DNA of 64,000 nucleotides from Antiquaquibacter oligotrophicus (GCF_020535405.1 NZ_CP085036.1:1302001-1366000); one strand, 5' to 3'. Positions 25,923 through 35,604 are shown, counted from the first letter of the stretch. The notes: generated by a model not told the origin, from the letters alone. Program-made: numbers and translations.

Positions 25923-27209
25923 TCAGCCGAGCAGGTCGTGGCGCACGACGATGGCGTCGCGCTGCGGCCCGACACCGATCGCAGAGATGCGGGCGCCGCT
26001 CATCGCTTCGAGTGCGAGCACGTAGTCCTGCGCGTTCTTCGGCAGGTCGTCAAAGCTGCGCGCACCGGAGATGTCCTCCGCCCACCCCGGGAACTCCTCG
26101 TAGATGGGGACGGCGTGGTGGAAGTCGGTCTGGTTGACCGGCACCTCGTCGAAGCGAACTCCGCCGACGTCGTAGGCGACACACACGGGAATACGTTCGA
26201 GCCCGGTGAGAATGTCGAGCTTGGTGAGCACGTAATCGGTGACGCCATTGATTCGGGCCGAGTAACGGGCGATCGGTGCGTCGTACCAACCGGTGCGCCG
26301 AGGTCGACCCGTGGTCGTTCCGAATTCGAAACCGCGCGTGCGAAGCCACTCGCCCCACTCGTCGTGGAGCTCTGTGGGGAAGGGACCAGCACCGACACGC
26401 GTGACGTACGCCTTCGCGATGCCGATGACACGATCGATGCGATTCGGTGCGACTCCCGATCCGGTCGCAGCTCCGCCGCTCGTCGAGTTCGACGACGTGA
26501 CGAACGGGTACGTGCCGTGGTCGACGTCGAGCATGGTTGCCTGTCCACCCTCGAAGACCACTGTCTTGCCGGCATCCAGCGCCTGATTGAGCAGCAGTCC
26601 TGTGTCGGCGACCATCGGTCGAAGACGGTCGGCGTACGAGAGCAGGTCGTCCACGACCTCGTCGACCGCGATCGCGCGGCGGTTGTAGATCTTCACGAGG
26701 AGGTGGTTCTTCTGGTGCAGAGCACCTTCCACCTTCTGGCGCAGGATGTTCTCGTCGAACAGATCCTGGATACGGATGCCCACACGGTTGATCTTGTCTG
26801 CGTAGGCCGGGCCAATGCCTCGCCCCGTCGTTCCGATCTGGCGCTTGCCGAGGAACCGCTCCGTGACCTTGTCGAGGGTGCGGTGGTACTGCGTGATGAC
26901 GTGTGCGTTCGCGCTGACGACGAGCTTCGAGACATCCAGCCCCCGGCTGGTGAGAGCACTCAGCTCGTCGAAGAGCACTTCGATGTCGACGACGACGCCG
27001 TTGCCGATCACCGGCACCACACCGTCGGTGAGAATTCCGGACGGCAGGAGATGCAGCGCGTACTTCTGGTCGCCGATGACGACGGTGTGGCCTGCGTTGT
27101 TGCCGCCGTTGAACTTGACGACGTAGTCGATTCGGTCGGCGAGGAGGTCCGTCGCCTTTCCCTTACCCTCGTCGCCCCATTGGGCGCCGATGATGACGAT
27201 GGCGGGCAT
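25923..27209 (-). CDS. purA: adenylosuccinate synthetase
   Basis: PurA condenses IMP with aspartate using GTP, the first step from IMP to AMP. The 428-residue product has full family length and all signatures: [19 protein letters not shown] at the start (catalytic Asp and phosphate loop), [12 protein letters not shown] (catalytic His), [32 protein letters not shown] and [15 protein letters not shown] ribosome-binding site precedes ATG 27209. It is monocistronic as far as can be seen. Confidence 0.98.
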   Translation of the reverse strand: MPAIVIIGAQWGDEGKGKATDLLADRIDYVVKFNGGNNAGHTVVIGDQKYALHLLPSGILTDGVVPVIGNGVVVDIEVLFDELSALTSRGLDVSKLVVSANAHVITQYHRTLDKVTERFLGKRQIGTTGRGIGPAYADKINRVGIRIQDLFDENILRQKVEGALHQKNHLLVKIYNRRAIAVDEVVDDLLSYADRLRPMVADTGLLLNQALDAGKTVVFEGGQATMLDVDHGTYPFVTSSNSTSGGAATGSGVAPNRIDRVIGIAKAYVTRVGAGPFPTELHDEWGEWLRTRGFEFGTTTGRPRRTGWYDAPIARYSARINGVTDYVLTKLDILTGLERIPVCVAYDVGGVRFDEVPVNQTDFHHAVPIYEEFPGWAEDISGARSFDDLPKNAQDYVLALEAMSGARISAIGVGPQRDAIVVRHDLLG

Positions 27210-27268
27210 GGGTTTTCTCCCTGCTAGGTGATGGCACGACGCACCGGGTCGCGCGGGGGGATTACACC

Positions 27269-27904
27269 TCAGTCTACGGGAAGGGCGTGCTGGCGGACCC
27301 AGGCGTGCATGACGATCGCAGCGGCCGCGGATGCGTTGATGCTGCGTGTCGACCCGTACTGGGTGATCTCAACCGCGAGATCGGACGCGGCGAGCGCCTC
27401 GGGGGTGAGACCGGGACCCTCCTGACCGAAGAGGAGCACACACGCCTCCGGCAGCTCGGTCCGTTCGATCGGCACGCTGCCCTTGAGGTTATCGACGGCG
27501 ACGATGGGCAGGTCTCGCTCTTTCGCCCATGCGACGAAGTCGGCAATCTCGGGGTGGTGCAGCACGTGCTGGTAACGATCGGTGACCATCGCACCACGCC
27601 TGTTCCAGCGTCGGCGGCCGATGATGTGCACCGTATCGGCGAGGAATGCGTTTGCGGTACGCACGATCGACCCGATGTTGAGATCGTGCTGCCAGTTCTC
27701 GATCGCGACGTGGAAAGTGTGACGACGCGTGTCCAGATCGGCGACGATCGCCTCCATGGTCCAGTAGCGGTACTGGTCGACCACGTTGCGTGTGTCGCCG
27801 CGCCGGAGCAGTTCCGGATCGTAGCGGGGGTCATCCGGCCACTCGCCCTGCCATGGCCCCACCCCGTGGGTGCTGAGCTCGGGGGTCGGGTTGTCGTCGG
27901 CCAC
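27269..27904 (-). CDS. TrmH/SpoU-family RNA 2'-O-methyltransferase
   Basis: The 211-residue product carries the SPOUT methyltransferase motifs: motif 1 [20 protein letters not shown] with the RNA-binding Asn and Arg, motif 2 [20 protein letters not shown], and motif 3 [20 protein letters not shown], which form the knotted SAM site. An N-terminal extension (about 60 residues with [10 protein letters not shown]) is found in actinobacterial members of this group. The target tRNA or rRNA nucleotide is not evident. TAAGCT at 27911..27916 precedes its GTG start by six bases. Confidence 0.9.
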   Translation of the reverse strand: MADDNPTPELSTHGVGPWQGEWPDDPRYDPELLRRGDTRNVVDQYRYWTMEAIVADLDTRRHTFHVAIENWQHDLNIGSIVRTANAFLADTVHIIGRRRWNRRGAMVTDRYQHVLHHPEIADFVAWAKERDLPIVAVDNLKGSVPIERTELPEACVLLFGQEGPGLTPEALAASDLAVEITQYGSTRSINASAAAAIVMHAWVRQHALPVD

Positions 27905-27952
27905 GCGTCGAGCTTACGCACGCGGTATGCCCCGCGCTGTTAATCTCGGGGG

Positions 27953-28807
27953 ATGCTCGAACCGTGGTCGCCCGATGGCCAGAGTCGTGTCATCCTGGGC
28001 GACAACCTCGAGGTCGTGCGCGAGCTGCCGGATGCCAGCTTCCGCCTCATCTACCTGGACCCTCCGTTCAATACGGGCAGAACCCAATCGCGCCAGAGCA
28101 TCACGACAACACGAAACCCGAACGGAGGGCGGACGGGCTTCAAGGGTCTTCAGTACGACACCGTGAAGGGCACGCTGTACGGCTACGACGATCGCTTCGC
28201 AGACTATTGGGAGTTTCTCGAGCCGCGCCTGGCGGAGGCGTGGCGACTACTCGACGAGAAAGGCACCCTCTACCTGCACCTCGACTTCCGGGAAGCGCAC
28301 TACGCAAAGGTTGCTCTCGACGCGCTGTTCGGGAGGGAGTGCTTTCTCAACGAGATCATCTGGGCCTACGACTACGGGGCCCGCGCAACTCGTAAGTGGC
28401 CGGCCAAACACGACACGATCCTCGTCTACGTGAAGAACCCCACATTGTACTACTTCGACAACGAGAGCGTCGACCGCGAACCGTACATGGCCCCCGGTCT
28501 CGTCACCGCTGAGAAGGCCGCGCGCGGCAAACTGCCGACCGACGTGTGGTGGCACACGATCGTGTCGCCCATGGGGCGCGAGAAGACGGGATACGCCACC
28601 CAGAAACCGGAGGGAATCCTTCGGCGTATCGTGCAGGCCTCAAGTGCTCCGGGCGATTGGGTTCTGGACTTCTTCGCGGGCAGTGGGACGACGGGAGCCG
28701 TGGCATCCGCCCTCGAGCGACGGTTTGTGCTCGTGGACGCCAATCCCGACGCGATTGCGATCATGCGCGGTCGGCTACCCGCGCAGACCCAGTTCATCGG
28801 TGGCTAG
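27953..28807 (+). CDS. orphan beta-class DNA adenine or cytosine-N4 methyltransferase
   Basis: The 284-residue product has motif IV DPPFNTG near residue 36, a middle region likely to hold the target-recognition part, and then TQKPEGILRRIV with motif I DFFAGSGTT near 245. The order IV before I marks the beta class. DPPF or DPPY is typical of N6-adenine enzymes, while SPP(Y) would indicate N4-cytosine, so adenine is more likely. No restriction endonuclease or DNA repair partner is adjacent. TAATCT at 27941..27946 lies six bases before ATG 27953. The recognition site is unknown. Confidence 0.9.
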   Translation: MLEPWSPDGQSRVILGDNLEVVRELPDASFRLIYLDPPFNTGRTQSRQSITTTRNPNGGRTGFKGLQYDTVKGTLYGYDDRFADYWEFLEPRLAEAWRLLDEKGTLYLHLDFREAHYAKVALDALFGRECFLNEIIWAYDYGARATRKWPAKHDTILVYVKNPTLYYFDNESVDREPYMAPGLVTAEKAARGKLPTDVWWHTIVSPMGREKTGYATQKPEGILRRIVQASSAPGDWVLDFFAGSGTTGAVASALERRFVLVDANPDAIAIMRGRLPAQTQFIGG

Positions 28808-28826
28808 CCCCGCTACCATGGGCCGC

Positions 28827-29624
28827 ATGGCTAACCGCAGCGAGATCGAGTGCTGGCTGACCGACATGGACGGCGTTCTCGTCCACGAGAACAACCCCAT
28901 CCCCGGGGCCGCAGAACTGCTTCAGCAGTGGCGCGATGAGGGCAAGCCCTACCTCGTGCTCACCAACAACTCGATCTTCACACCGCGCGATCTGAGTGCC
29001 CGACTGAAGGCGTCGGGACTTGTTGTGCCCGAGGAATCCATCTGGACTTCAGCGCTCGCGACCGCCGACTTCTTGAAGTCGCAGAAACCGGGCGGTAGCG
29101 CTTTTGTCATCGGAGAAGCCGGTATCACGACGGCCCTCCACGAGGCTGGCTTCATCATGACCGAGACCGATCCGGACTACGTGGTGATCGGCGAGACCCG
29201 CAATTACTCATTCGAGGCGATCACCAAGGCCATCCGCCTGATCGGCGACGGCTCCCGTTTTATTGTCACGAACCCGGATGCCACGGGCCCGAGCGCCGAC
29301 GGACCGCTCCCCGCCACCGGCGCCGTCGCCGCCCTCATCACCAAGGCCACGGGCAAAGAGCCGTACGTTGTTGGCAAGCCGAACCCGATGATGTTCCGTT
29401 CTGCGATGAATAAGATCGGTGCCCACTCGGAGAACACCGGCATGATCGGCGATCGGATGGACACCGACATCGTCGCTGGCATCGAGGCCGGTCTCCACAC
29501 GATTCTCGTGCTCACGGGTATCAGCGACCAGGCGGAGATCAACCGCTATCCGTTCCGACCGGACGAGATCCTCACGTCGGTTGCTGAACTCGTCTCGGCC
29601 GAACCGATCGAGTCAGAAGCCTAA
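28827..29624 (+). CDS. HAD-superfamily subfamily IIA phosphatase, NagD-like
   Basis: The 265-residue product has the HAD motifs in NagD order: TDMDGVLVHEN (nucleophile and acid Asp), LTNNSIF, an IIA cap domain in the middle, GKPNPMMFRSAM with the Lys, and MIGDRMDTDIVAG with the metal Asp pair. Members hydrolyse phosphomonoesters such as nucleotides or sugar phosphates. The substrate here is unknown. ATG 28827 (seven bases after TACCAT at 28814..28819) is preferred, though ATG 28818 would add three residues. Confidence 0.92.
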   Translation: MANRSEIECWLTDMDGVLVHENNPIPGAAELLQQWRDEGKPYLVLTNNSIFTPRDLSARLKASGLVVPEESIWTSALATADFLKSQKPGGSAFVIGEAGITTALHEAGFIMTETDPDYVVIGETRNYSFEAITKAIRLIGDGSRFIVTNPDATGPSADGPLPATGAVAALITKATGKEPYVVGKPNPMMFRSAMNKIGAHSENTGMIGDRMDTDIVAGIEAGLHTILVLTGISDQAEINRYPFRPDEILTSVAELVSAEPIESEA

Positions 29625-29647
29625 GCAACGGCCGGGCCCGAGCACCT

Positions 29648-30907
29648 CTAGGACGTCGGCTGCGGCTGCGCGATCGAACCCGGGAGGTCAGCCCCCGTCG
29701 AGCGATTGACGAAGCAGAAGAAAGTGCGATTGCCGCTGTCCCACTCTGCGGAGTCCACGGCAAAACTCGCGGAGATCTGGATGTCCTGCGCACTGCCGGC
29801 GACGCCGTAGTTGATGACCGTGGGATCGGCGCACAGCGTGCCGACGCGCGTGGCGAGCGCCTCGAACCCCGGGTACGCGGTTCCGGTGGAGTCCTCGAAC
29901 TGGCCGCGCAGCACCAGCTGGGCTGGATGTGCGGTGCCGCAATCGACGACCGTGTAGTTCTCCTGCCACGCCGATTCGAACGGCGCGAGGCACTCGCCGC
30001 CGAGCAGTTCGTCCCACGCGTATGTTCCGGGCGGGAGAGGACCGATGGGAGGGGCGGTGGGGGTGGGGGTGGACGTTGGGGTCGGGGTCGGCGTGGGCTC
30101 GGCTGTCGGGGTTCCGCCGAGGCGCTGTCCGAGAAGGAACAGTGCCACCAGCGCGAGCACCGCAACGAGACCGCCCGCGACCCAGAGGAGGGTCATCTGG
30201 TGTTTCTCGAGAGGAGCCCACTGGCTCGGACGCGCGGGCGGTGGCGGCGCGGTGGGCGGAGTACCGCGAACCTCGGTGTACTCCTGAAACTGCCCGTCGC
30301 CGAACAGGTCGTCGATGGGGGTTTGAGGGTTCGATTCCCCCTCGGGGCCGTCCAGCCCGATGAGCTCCGCCTCGATGACCTCGGTGATGCCTTCGAGGGC
30401 GGGGTCGATCGGCCTGGCCTGCCACGGTTCCCACGGGCGCGGTTCGAGTTCCTGGCTCGGCATCGCCTGGGTCGGCACGTCGTAGACGGGCATGGCTTCG
30501 GTTGGCGGCGGCTCGGCCGGAGGGTTCGGAGTGCCGGGGAGGGTGGCATCCGGGGGCGGAGGTGCGGATGCGGGGGGCACGGCTGGCTCGGGCGCAGCGG
30601 GTTGCTCGGGTGCCGGTGCATCCGGAACCTCGGGGGGTGGCTCCTGGGGCGGGGTGAGACCCCACGAGAACTGGCTCGTCGGAACTCCGAGGGACTCCGT
30701 TGTCGGCGGCACGATCGGGGTGGTCGGCGGCGATGACACGACCGCCGGAGGAATGAGCGGCGGAGGCGGAGCGGGCTCACTTGTTGATTCCGGAGCAGGG
30801 GGCGAAGCGTCCGAAACCGGGATGCTCGTCGTCTCGAACTGGCTCGCGAGCCAGTCACTGCCGTCGACCGGCTCCTCCCCCTCTGGTTTGTCTTTGTCGC
30901 TCGTCAT
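29648..30907 (-). CDS. Pro-rich membrane protein with septum-formation-type extracytoplasmic domain
   Basis: The 419-residue product has a long Pro/Glu-rich cytoplasmic region (about 1-235), one membrane helix at about 241-262, a Thr-Pro repeat linker (about 270-290), and a C-terminal domain of about 120 residues with GECLAPFESAWQENYTVVDC, AHPAQLVLRG and YPGFEALATRVGTLC. That resembles the actinobacterial septum-formation domain family, with paired Cys. Its ATG overlaps the pyrE stop (ATGA). A cell-envelope or division role is inferred from the domain family only. Confidence 0.78.
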   Translation of the reverse strand: MTSDKDKPEGEEPVDGSDWLASQFETTSIPVSDASPPAPESTSEPAPPPPLIPPAVVSSPPTTPIVPPTTESLGVPTSQFSWGLTPPQEPPPEVPDAPAPEQPAAPEPAVPPASAPPPPDATLPGTPNPPAEPPPTEAMPVYDVPTQAMPSQELEPRPWEPWQARPIDPALEGITEVIEAELIGLDGPEGESNPQTPIDDLFGDGQFQEYTEVRGTPPTAPPPPARPSQWAPLEKHQMTLLWVAGGLVAVLALVALFLLGQRLGGTPTAEPTPTPTPTSTPTPTAPPIGPLPPGTYAWDELLGGECLAPFESAWQENYTVVDCGTAHPAQLVLRGQFEDSTGTAYPGFEALATRVGTLCADPTVINYGVAGSAQDIQISASFAVDSAEWDSGNRTFFCFVNRSTGADLPGSIAQPQPTS

Positions 30908-31455
30908 CGAGGCAGCCCGAGGTCGTCGAGTCCTATCGCGGCGAAGTACGGGTAGCCTTCGGCTTCGATGCGCTCGCGCGCGCCGGTGCTGCGATCGACG
31001 ACAACCGCGACGGCGGCGATCTCCGCCCCCACCTTCTTGAGCGCCTCGATAGCGGCCAGCGGCGAGCCGCCAGTCGTCGAGGTGTCCTCGAGCACGATGA
31101 CACGCTTGCCGGCAAGGTCGGGGCCTTCTACCTGCTTGCCGCGGCCGTGGTCCTTGGGCTCCTTGCGCACCACAAAGGCGTCGTACGAGAATCCGCGCGC
31201 GGCACCCTGGTGGAGGATCGCGGACGCGATGGGATCGGCACCCATCGTCATGCCACCGACGGCCGAGACATCCGGAACATCCTTGATGAGGTCGAGCATG
31301 ACCTGGCCGATGAGCGGTGCGACGCGGTGATCGAGGCTGACCTTGCGCAAATCGACGTAGTAGGTCGCCTTTTTTCCGCTCGTGAGCGTGAAGTCGCCGT
31401 GGAAGACGGCGTCGGCGGAGATGAAGTCGATGAGCTGCTGCTTGGCGTCGGTCAC
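30904..31455 (-). CDS. pyrE: orotate phosphoribosyltransferase
   Basis: PyrE attaches PRPP to orotate to give OMP in pyrimidine synthesis. The 183-residue product has FTLTSGKKATYYVDLRKVSL at the start, VGGMTMGADPIASA, VVRKEPKDHGRGKQVEG and the PRPP-binding loop VIVLEDTSTTGGSPLAAIEA. Starts at GTG 31455 with TAGGCT at 31463..31468 seven bases upstream. It forms a two-gene unit with the septum-type protein. No other pyrimidine gene is in the window. Confidence 0.96.
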   Translation of the reverse strand: MTDAKQQLIDFISADAVFHGDFTLTSGKKATYYVDLRKVSLDHRVAPLIGQVMLDLIKDVPDVSAVGGMTMGADPIASAILHQGAARGFSYDAFVVRKEPKDHGRGKQVEGPDLAGKRVIVLEDTSTTGGSPLAAIEALKKVGAEIAAVAVVVDRSTGARERIEAEGYPYFAAIGLDDLGLPR

Positions 31456-31535
31456 GGCAGAAAGCCTACTGAGTGTCTCTGGGGACGCAGGAGCTCGGGC
31501 CGGAACCGTCGGTACGACGCAGTACCGTGGAGGCC

Positions 31536-32372
31536 ATGCGTGTAGCCACCTGGAACGTCAACTCGATCCGCAGTCGCGTCGGCCGGGTGGTGGATTGGCT
31601 CGTGCGCGAAGACGTCGACGTGCTGGCCATGCAGGAGATCAAGTGCACGGAGGCGCAATTCCCGTTCGCCGCATTCGAAGAGGCCGGGTACGAGGTCGAA
31701 CTGCACGGTCTCAACCAGTGGAACGGTGTCGCGATCGCGAGCCGGCTGCCGATCGAGGATGTCGCCGTCGGCTTCGAGGGTGCACCGGGATTCGGCAAGC
31801 CGCTCGACGATGGCACGCTGCCCCTCGAGGCTCGCGCCCTCGGTGCGACGGTCAACGGTGTTCGCCTCTGGAGCCTGTACGTCCCCAATGGCCGCGAGCT
31901 CGACAACCCGCACTATCCGTACAAGCTCGAGTGGCTCGCGGCGCTCGCCGCAGACACGCGTGCGTGGATCGCCGCCAACCCCGAGCAGCCGCTCGCTCTC
32001 ATGGGGGACTTCAACATCGCACCCTTCGACCACGACGTGTGGGACATCCGGGTCTTCGCCGGAAAGACCCACGTGAGCCAGCCCGAGCGTGATGCCTTCG
32101 CCGCGCTCGAGGCGGCGGGGCTCACGGATGCCGTGCGCTCCCGCGGCATTGAGGGCTACACGTACTGGGACTACCAGCAGCTTCGTTTCCCGCGCAATGA
32201 GGGCATGAGGATCGATTTCATCCTGGGCTCCCCCGCCTTCGATGACCTCGTGACGGCGGCCCGCATCGACCGCGACGAGCGTAAGGGCGACGCGCCGAGC
32301 GATCATGTTCCCGTCGTTGTCGACCTCGACCTCGAGACCGAGGATGACGACGACCGGCCGATGTTCCTCTGA
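31536..32372 (+). CDS. xthA: exodeoxyribonuclease III / AP endonuclease
   Basis: ExoIII cuts DNA at abasic sites and degrades 3' ends in base-excision repair. The 278-residue product has the motifs of the family in order: TWNVNSIRSR, MQEIKCTE (metal Glu), WSLYVPNGRE, MGDFNIAPFDHDVWD (catalytic Asp and Asn), MRIDFILGS and SDHVPVVVDLDL (catalytic His). The ATG at 31536 is chosen because the family begins right at this point and TACCGT (31523..31528) lies seven bases upstream. Confidence 0.96.
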   Translation: MRVATWNVNSIRSRVGRVVDWLVREDVDVLAMQEIKCTEAQFPFAAFEEAGYEVELHGLNQWNGVAIASRLPIEDVAVGFEGAPGFGKPLDDGTLPLEARALGATVNGVRLWSLYVPNGRELDNPHYPYKLEWLAALAADTRAWIAANPEQPLALMGDFNIAPFDHDVWDIRVFAGKTHVSQPERDAFAALEAAGLTDAVRSRGIEGYTYWDYQQLRFPRNEGMRIDFILGSPAFDDLVTAARIDRDERKGDAPSDHVPVVVDLDLETEDDDDRPMFL

Positions 32373-32402
32373 GCCGGAGCACCCCCGATTTACACTGGTG
32401 GA

Positions 32403-33044
32403 ATGAGCACCACTCAGCCCAAAATCTCGTCGAGTCCGGTGGTCACCCGTGTGGTGGACCAGCTCCTCGCCGAGATGATGAGCGGAGAGCTCGCCCCCGG
32501 TCAGCACATCAGCGATACGGAACTCGCGGCGCGCTTCGGGGTGTCGCGCACTCCCGTACGGGAGGCGCTGCAGAGGCTTCGCGATGTCGGCTTGGTTGAG
32601 GCATCCGCGAGCCGCTTCACTCGAGTCGCCGAAGTTTCACCGGACCTCACTGACCAGGCTTACACGGTGTGGAAGGCCCTCTACGCGGTTCTGCTCGAGG
32701 AAACCATTCCCGTTGTCGGGGAGGAGACGGTCGCGCTCATGGTGCGCGACCGGGACGAATTCGTTGCTGCGCTACCCACGGTGGATGGGCAACGCCTAGC
32801 GACGGCGAACTTTCAGTTCGTCACTCGTCTGCATTCGGTCTCGACGAATGCGGTACTCGTTCGATCACTGGTGTCGGTTGTGCACATCGTGCGCCTGGGG
32901 AGCCTTTACCTACCCAGCCCGCTCGATCTCGGCAGTCTCGGAGAGGCGCAGGAACTCCTCATCGACGCCGCCCGCCGCAATGACGTGGGTCGGGCGCGGG
33001 AGGCCATGGACGTGCTGGCGTCCATCCAAGTTCCCCGCTCCTAG
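32403..33044 (+). CDS. GntR-family transcriptional regulator, FCD type
   Basis: The 213-residue product has the GntR winged helix at about 10-75 (MMSGELAPGQHISDTELAARFG then SRTPVREALQRLRDVGLVE) and a helical ligand-binding domain of FCD character at about 80-213. TACACT (32391..32396) lies six bases before ATG 32403, so it is leaderless. The nested palindromes directly downstream, before the DUF6421 gene, are candidate operators, so it probably controls the two genes that follow. The inducer is unknown. Confidence 0.9.
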   Translation: MSTTQPKISSSPVVTRVVDQLLAEMMSGELAPGQHISDTELAARFGVSRTPVREALQRLRDVGLVEASASRFTRVAEVSPDLTDQAYTVWKALYAVLLEETIPVVGEETVALMVRDRDEFVAALPTVDGQRLATANFQFVTRLHSVSTNAVLVRSLVSVVHIVRLGSLYLPSPLDLGSLGEAQELLIDAARRNDVGRAREAMDVLASIQVPRS

Positions 33045-33077
33045 CGAGAAGCTGCGCCATTCGCGCACGAGACGCAA

Positions 33078-33097
33078 CTTTGCACCGCAAAGTGCAA
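33078..33097 (+). promoter_or_regulatory. nested palindromes, candidate GntR operator
   Basis: CTTTGC-acc-GCAAAG (33078..33092) overlaps TTGCAC-cgcaaa-GTGCAA (33080..33097). Both are perfect. They sit in the 117-base gap between the GntR gene and the DUF6421 gene, where a GntR dimer would be expected to act. Confidence 0.5.
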
Positions 33098-33122
33098 CCA
33101 AACGCCGGGATCGCGCGCCTAG

Positions 33123-33147
33123 CCTCGAATCAATGACCTATTCGAGG
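33123..33147 (+). promoter_or_regulatory. inverted repeat just before the ribosome-binding site
   Basis: CCTCGAAT (33123..33130) and ATTCGAGG (33140..33147) form a perfect eight-base stem four bases before GGAGGTG, the ribosome-binding site of the DUF6421 gene (ATG 33162). It may be a second operator or an mRNA hairpin affecting translation. Confidence 0.4.
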
Positions 33148-33161
33148 ATCGGAGGTGACCC

Positions 33162-34544
33162 ATGTCGCGCAACCAGCAGGCCGTACTAGGAGAACCCGAG
33201 GTACTCGAGGACGAGGTCACCGGCGCGTGGCTCGACATCAAGAGGGCAGCATCCGAGCTCCGCACGCTGCAGTCGCATGACGGCAGCATCGAGGATGCAA
33301 CAGCCCACCCCCGCGCGGCGGCCCTCGTCGCCCGCATCCGCGCCGCCCTGCCGACGTTCTCGGCTGCGCTCCCCCACGACGCGGACTACCTGGCCGCGCT
33401 CGATACCGACTTCGCGCGCTGGTCGGATGAAGGCTTCGGCGTTCCCGACTTCCTCGATTCGCTCGTGGCGTTCCAGCCGCAGCAGCACCGCGTCAACGGT
33501 CTGCGCCACCTCGTGGTGTTTCCGATGTACACCCAGAACGGGTCATCCGATCGCCTCGTCGAGGCCGTGTTCGTCGAGGTGATCTGGCCGGAGTTCGTCG
33601 CCGAGCTGGAAGCCGGGCCGTACTCGAACGCGCTGTTCGTGCCGATTCGGTTCATCGATTTCACCGAGGGGTACGACACCAACTCTGCGGTGCTCTTCCC
33701 GGAGACGGTAGCGATGAGGTCGATCCCGACCTTCACCTGGGGAGCGATCTTTGCCGATCGCGAAGCCGCACGGTTCCGTCGGGTGGTGAGGGGGGCATCC
33801 GAGATCACCAAACTCGAGCTGCCAGAGGACGCCAAGCGCCTGCTCGACGACCAGCGCGTCGCCGAGGAGACGTTCGTGATGTGGGATCTCATCCACGATC
33901 GCACCCACATGCGCGGCGACCTGCCGTTCGACCCGTTCATGATCAAGCAGCGGATGCCGTACTTCTTGTACTCGCTCGAAGAGCTGCGCTGCGATCTCAC
34001 CGCCTTCCGCGAGGCCGTGCGACTCGTGCGGGATGAGAGCACGGACGAGCTGACCCGCGACCGGGCCCGCCTTGTGCAGTACGCCGTGATCTTCGACCGC
34101 ATCTTCCGCTTCGCGATCACGGGAACCCGTGTGCGCAATTACGACGGGCTCGGCGGTCAGCTGCTGTTCGCGTGGCTGCACCAGCACCACGTGCTGCACT
34201 GGACCGATACGGCGCTCGCGATCGACTGGGACCAGGTGCCCGACGTTGTGGTGGCGCTCTCCGACGCGATCGACGAGCTGTACTGGGAGTCGATCGACCG
34301 ACCCAAGGTCGCGCACTGGCTTGCCGCCTACGATCTCGTCGCCGGCACGCTCACACCGCACCCTGCATCTCGGTGGGCGCGGGGGCTTCCGGATGATGTG
34401 CTCGCGGGTCTCCCCAAGGGCTACACGGATGCCGTGCTCGACGACGAGTTCCCCCTGTCGATGTTCTACGAGGCGCTGTCCAAGAAGATGGCCGACGTGA
34501 TCGAGTCGACCAAGGGGATCACGCCGGCCATGCTGCAAGACTGA
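33162..34544 (+). CDS. conserved protein resembling DUF6421
   Basis: The 460-residue cytosolic product has no membrane segment or signal peptide. I recall it only as a conserved actinobacterial protein (DUF6421-like), without known activity. Visible features are HDRTHMRGDLPFDPFM near 250, with two His spaced as in metal sites, the LRHLVVFPMYTQNGS strand, and HQHHVLHW near 345. A GGAGG site precedes ATG 33162. It is followed after four bases by the threonine aldolase gene, so both form one unit behind the GntR regulator. A role in amino-acid or aldehyde metabolism would be guesswork. Confidence 0.7.
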   Translation: MSRNQQAVLGEPEVLEDEVTGAWLDIKRAASELRTLQSHDGSIEDATAHPRAAALVARIRAALPTFSAALPHDADYLAALDTDFARWSDEGFGVPDFLDSLVAFQPQQHRVNGLRHLVVFPMYTQNGSSDRLVEAVFVEVIWPEFVAELEAGPYSNALFVPIRFIDFTEGYDTNSAVLFPETVAMRSIPTFTWGAIFADREAARFRRVVRGASEITKLELPEDAKRLLDDQRVAEETFVMWDLIHDRTHMRGDLPFDPFMIKQRMPYFLYSLEELRCDLTAFREAVRLVRDESTDELTRDRARLVQYAVIFDRIFRFAITGTRVRNYDGLGGQLLFAWLHQHHVLHWTDTALAIDWDQVPDVVVALSDAIDELYWESIDRPKVAHWLAAYDLVAGTLTPHPASRWARGLPDDVLAGLPKGYTDAVLDDEFPLSMFYEALSKKMADVIESTKGITPAMLQD

Positions 34545-34548
34545 GGCC

Positions 34549-35604
34549 ATGACGCGACTGCACGATCCGAATTATCGCGGGTTCGCGAGTGACAATTACG
34601 CTAGTGCCCACCCGGCCGTTCTCGACGCCCTCGTCGAGGCCAACGGCGGGCACCAGATCGCCTACGGCGAAGACGTGTACACCGCGCGACTCCAGGAAGT
34701 CATGCGTGGGCACTTCGGGCCCACCGCGGAGGCGTGGCCCGTGTTCAACGGCACGGGCGCGAACGTCACGGCGCTCACGAGCGTGCTGCCGCGGTGGGGC
34801 GCGGTCATCGCGACGTCGACCGCCCACATCCACACCGACGAGAACGCGGCACCCGAGCGGGTGTCTGGGCTCAAGCTGCTCACGGTGGACACCCCCGACG
34901 GCAAGCTCACCCCCGAACTCATCGCCTCCGAGGCGTGGGGCTGGGGCGACGAGCATCGTGCCCAGCCGCTCGCTGTGAGCATCACGCAGACCACCGAACT
35001 CGGCACCCTGTACACACCGGACGAGGTGCGCGCGATCGCCGACTACGCGCACGAGCGCGGCATGGTGCTGCACATGGACGGAGCACGGATCTCAAACGCA
35101 GCGGCCGCGTTGGGAACGGGGTTCGGTGAGTTCACGTCCGAGGTTGGCGTGGATATCCTCAGCTTCGGGGGGACCAAGAACGGGCTCGTGTTCGGGGAAG
35201 CCATCGTGGTGCTTAGTGCCGCGGCATCCGACGGCCTCGTGTACTTGCGCAAGCTCAACATGCAGCTCGCGTCGAAGATGCGGTTCGTCTCGGCGCAGCT
35301 CATCGCGTTGCTCGAGGGCGACCTGTGGCTGCGGTCGGCGTCGCACGCGAACGCGATGGCGGCGCGACTGCGGTCGGCGTTGGAGGATGCTGCGCTGCCG
35401 GGCCTGGAGTTCACGCAAGCGACGCAGGCCAACGCCGTGTTCGCGACACTCCCTCCGGGGGCCGCCGACCGGTTGCGCGAGAAGTTCCGTTTCTACGACT
35501 GGGACCCGGCACGCGGCGAGGTGCGCTGGATGACCGCGTGGGACACCGCGGAGGCAGACATCGATGCGTTCGTGGCCGCGGTTACGGCGGAGCTGCGGGC
35601 CTAG
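34549..35604 (+). CDS. low-specificity L-threonine aldolase (PLP-dependent beta-eliminating lyase family)
   Basis: The enzyme family splits threonine or allo-threonine to glycine and acetaldehyde. The 351-residue product has RGFASDNYASAHPAVLDAL at the start, YGEDVYTARLQE, VFNGTGANVTAL, HMDGAR with the PLP-binding Asp177, and SFGGTKNG with the Schiff-base Lys210. All fold-type I landmarks are in place. It lies four bases after the DUF6421 gene and is probably under the same GntR control. A 57-bp palindrome follows its stop. Confidence 0.92.
   Translation: MTRLHDPNYRGFASDNYASAHPAVLDALVEANGGHQIAYGEDVYTARLQEVMRGHFGPTAEAWPVFNGTGANVTALTSVLPRWGAVIATSTAHIHTDENAAPERVSGLKLLTVDTPDGKLTPELIASEAWGWGDEHRAQPLAVSITQTTELGTLYTPDEVRAIADYAHERGMVLHMDGARISNAAAALGTGFGEFTSEVGVDILSFGGTKNGLVFGEAIVVLSAAASDGLVYLRKLNMQLASKMRFVSAQLIALLEGDLWLRSASHANAMAARLRSALEDAALPGLEFTQATQANAVFATLPPGAADRLREKFRFYDWDPARGEVRWMTAWDTAEADIDAFVAAVTAELRA

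Noticed and set aside
30050..30110. G-rich run (GGGTGGGGGTGG and similar) as a G-quadruplex regulatory site
   Set aside because: It is explained by codons for the Thr-Pro linker of the septum-type protein. A second such run in the sigma fusion has the same cause.
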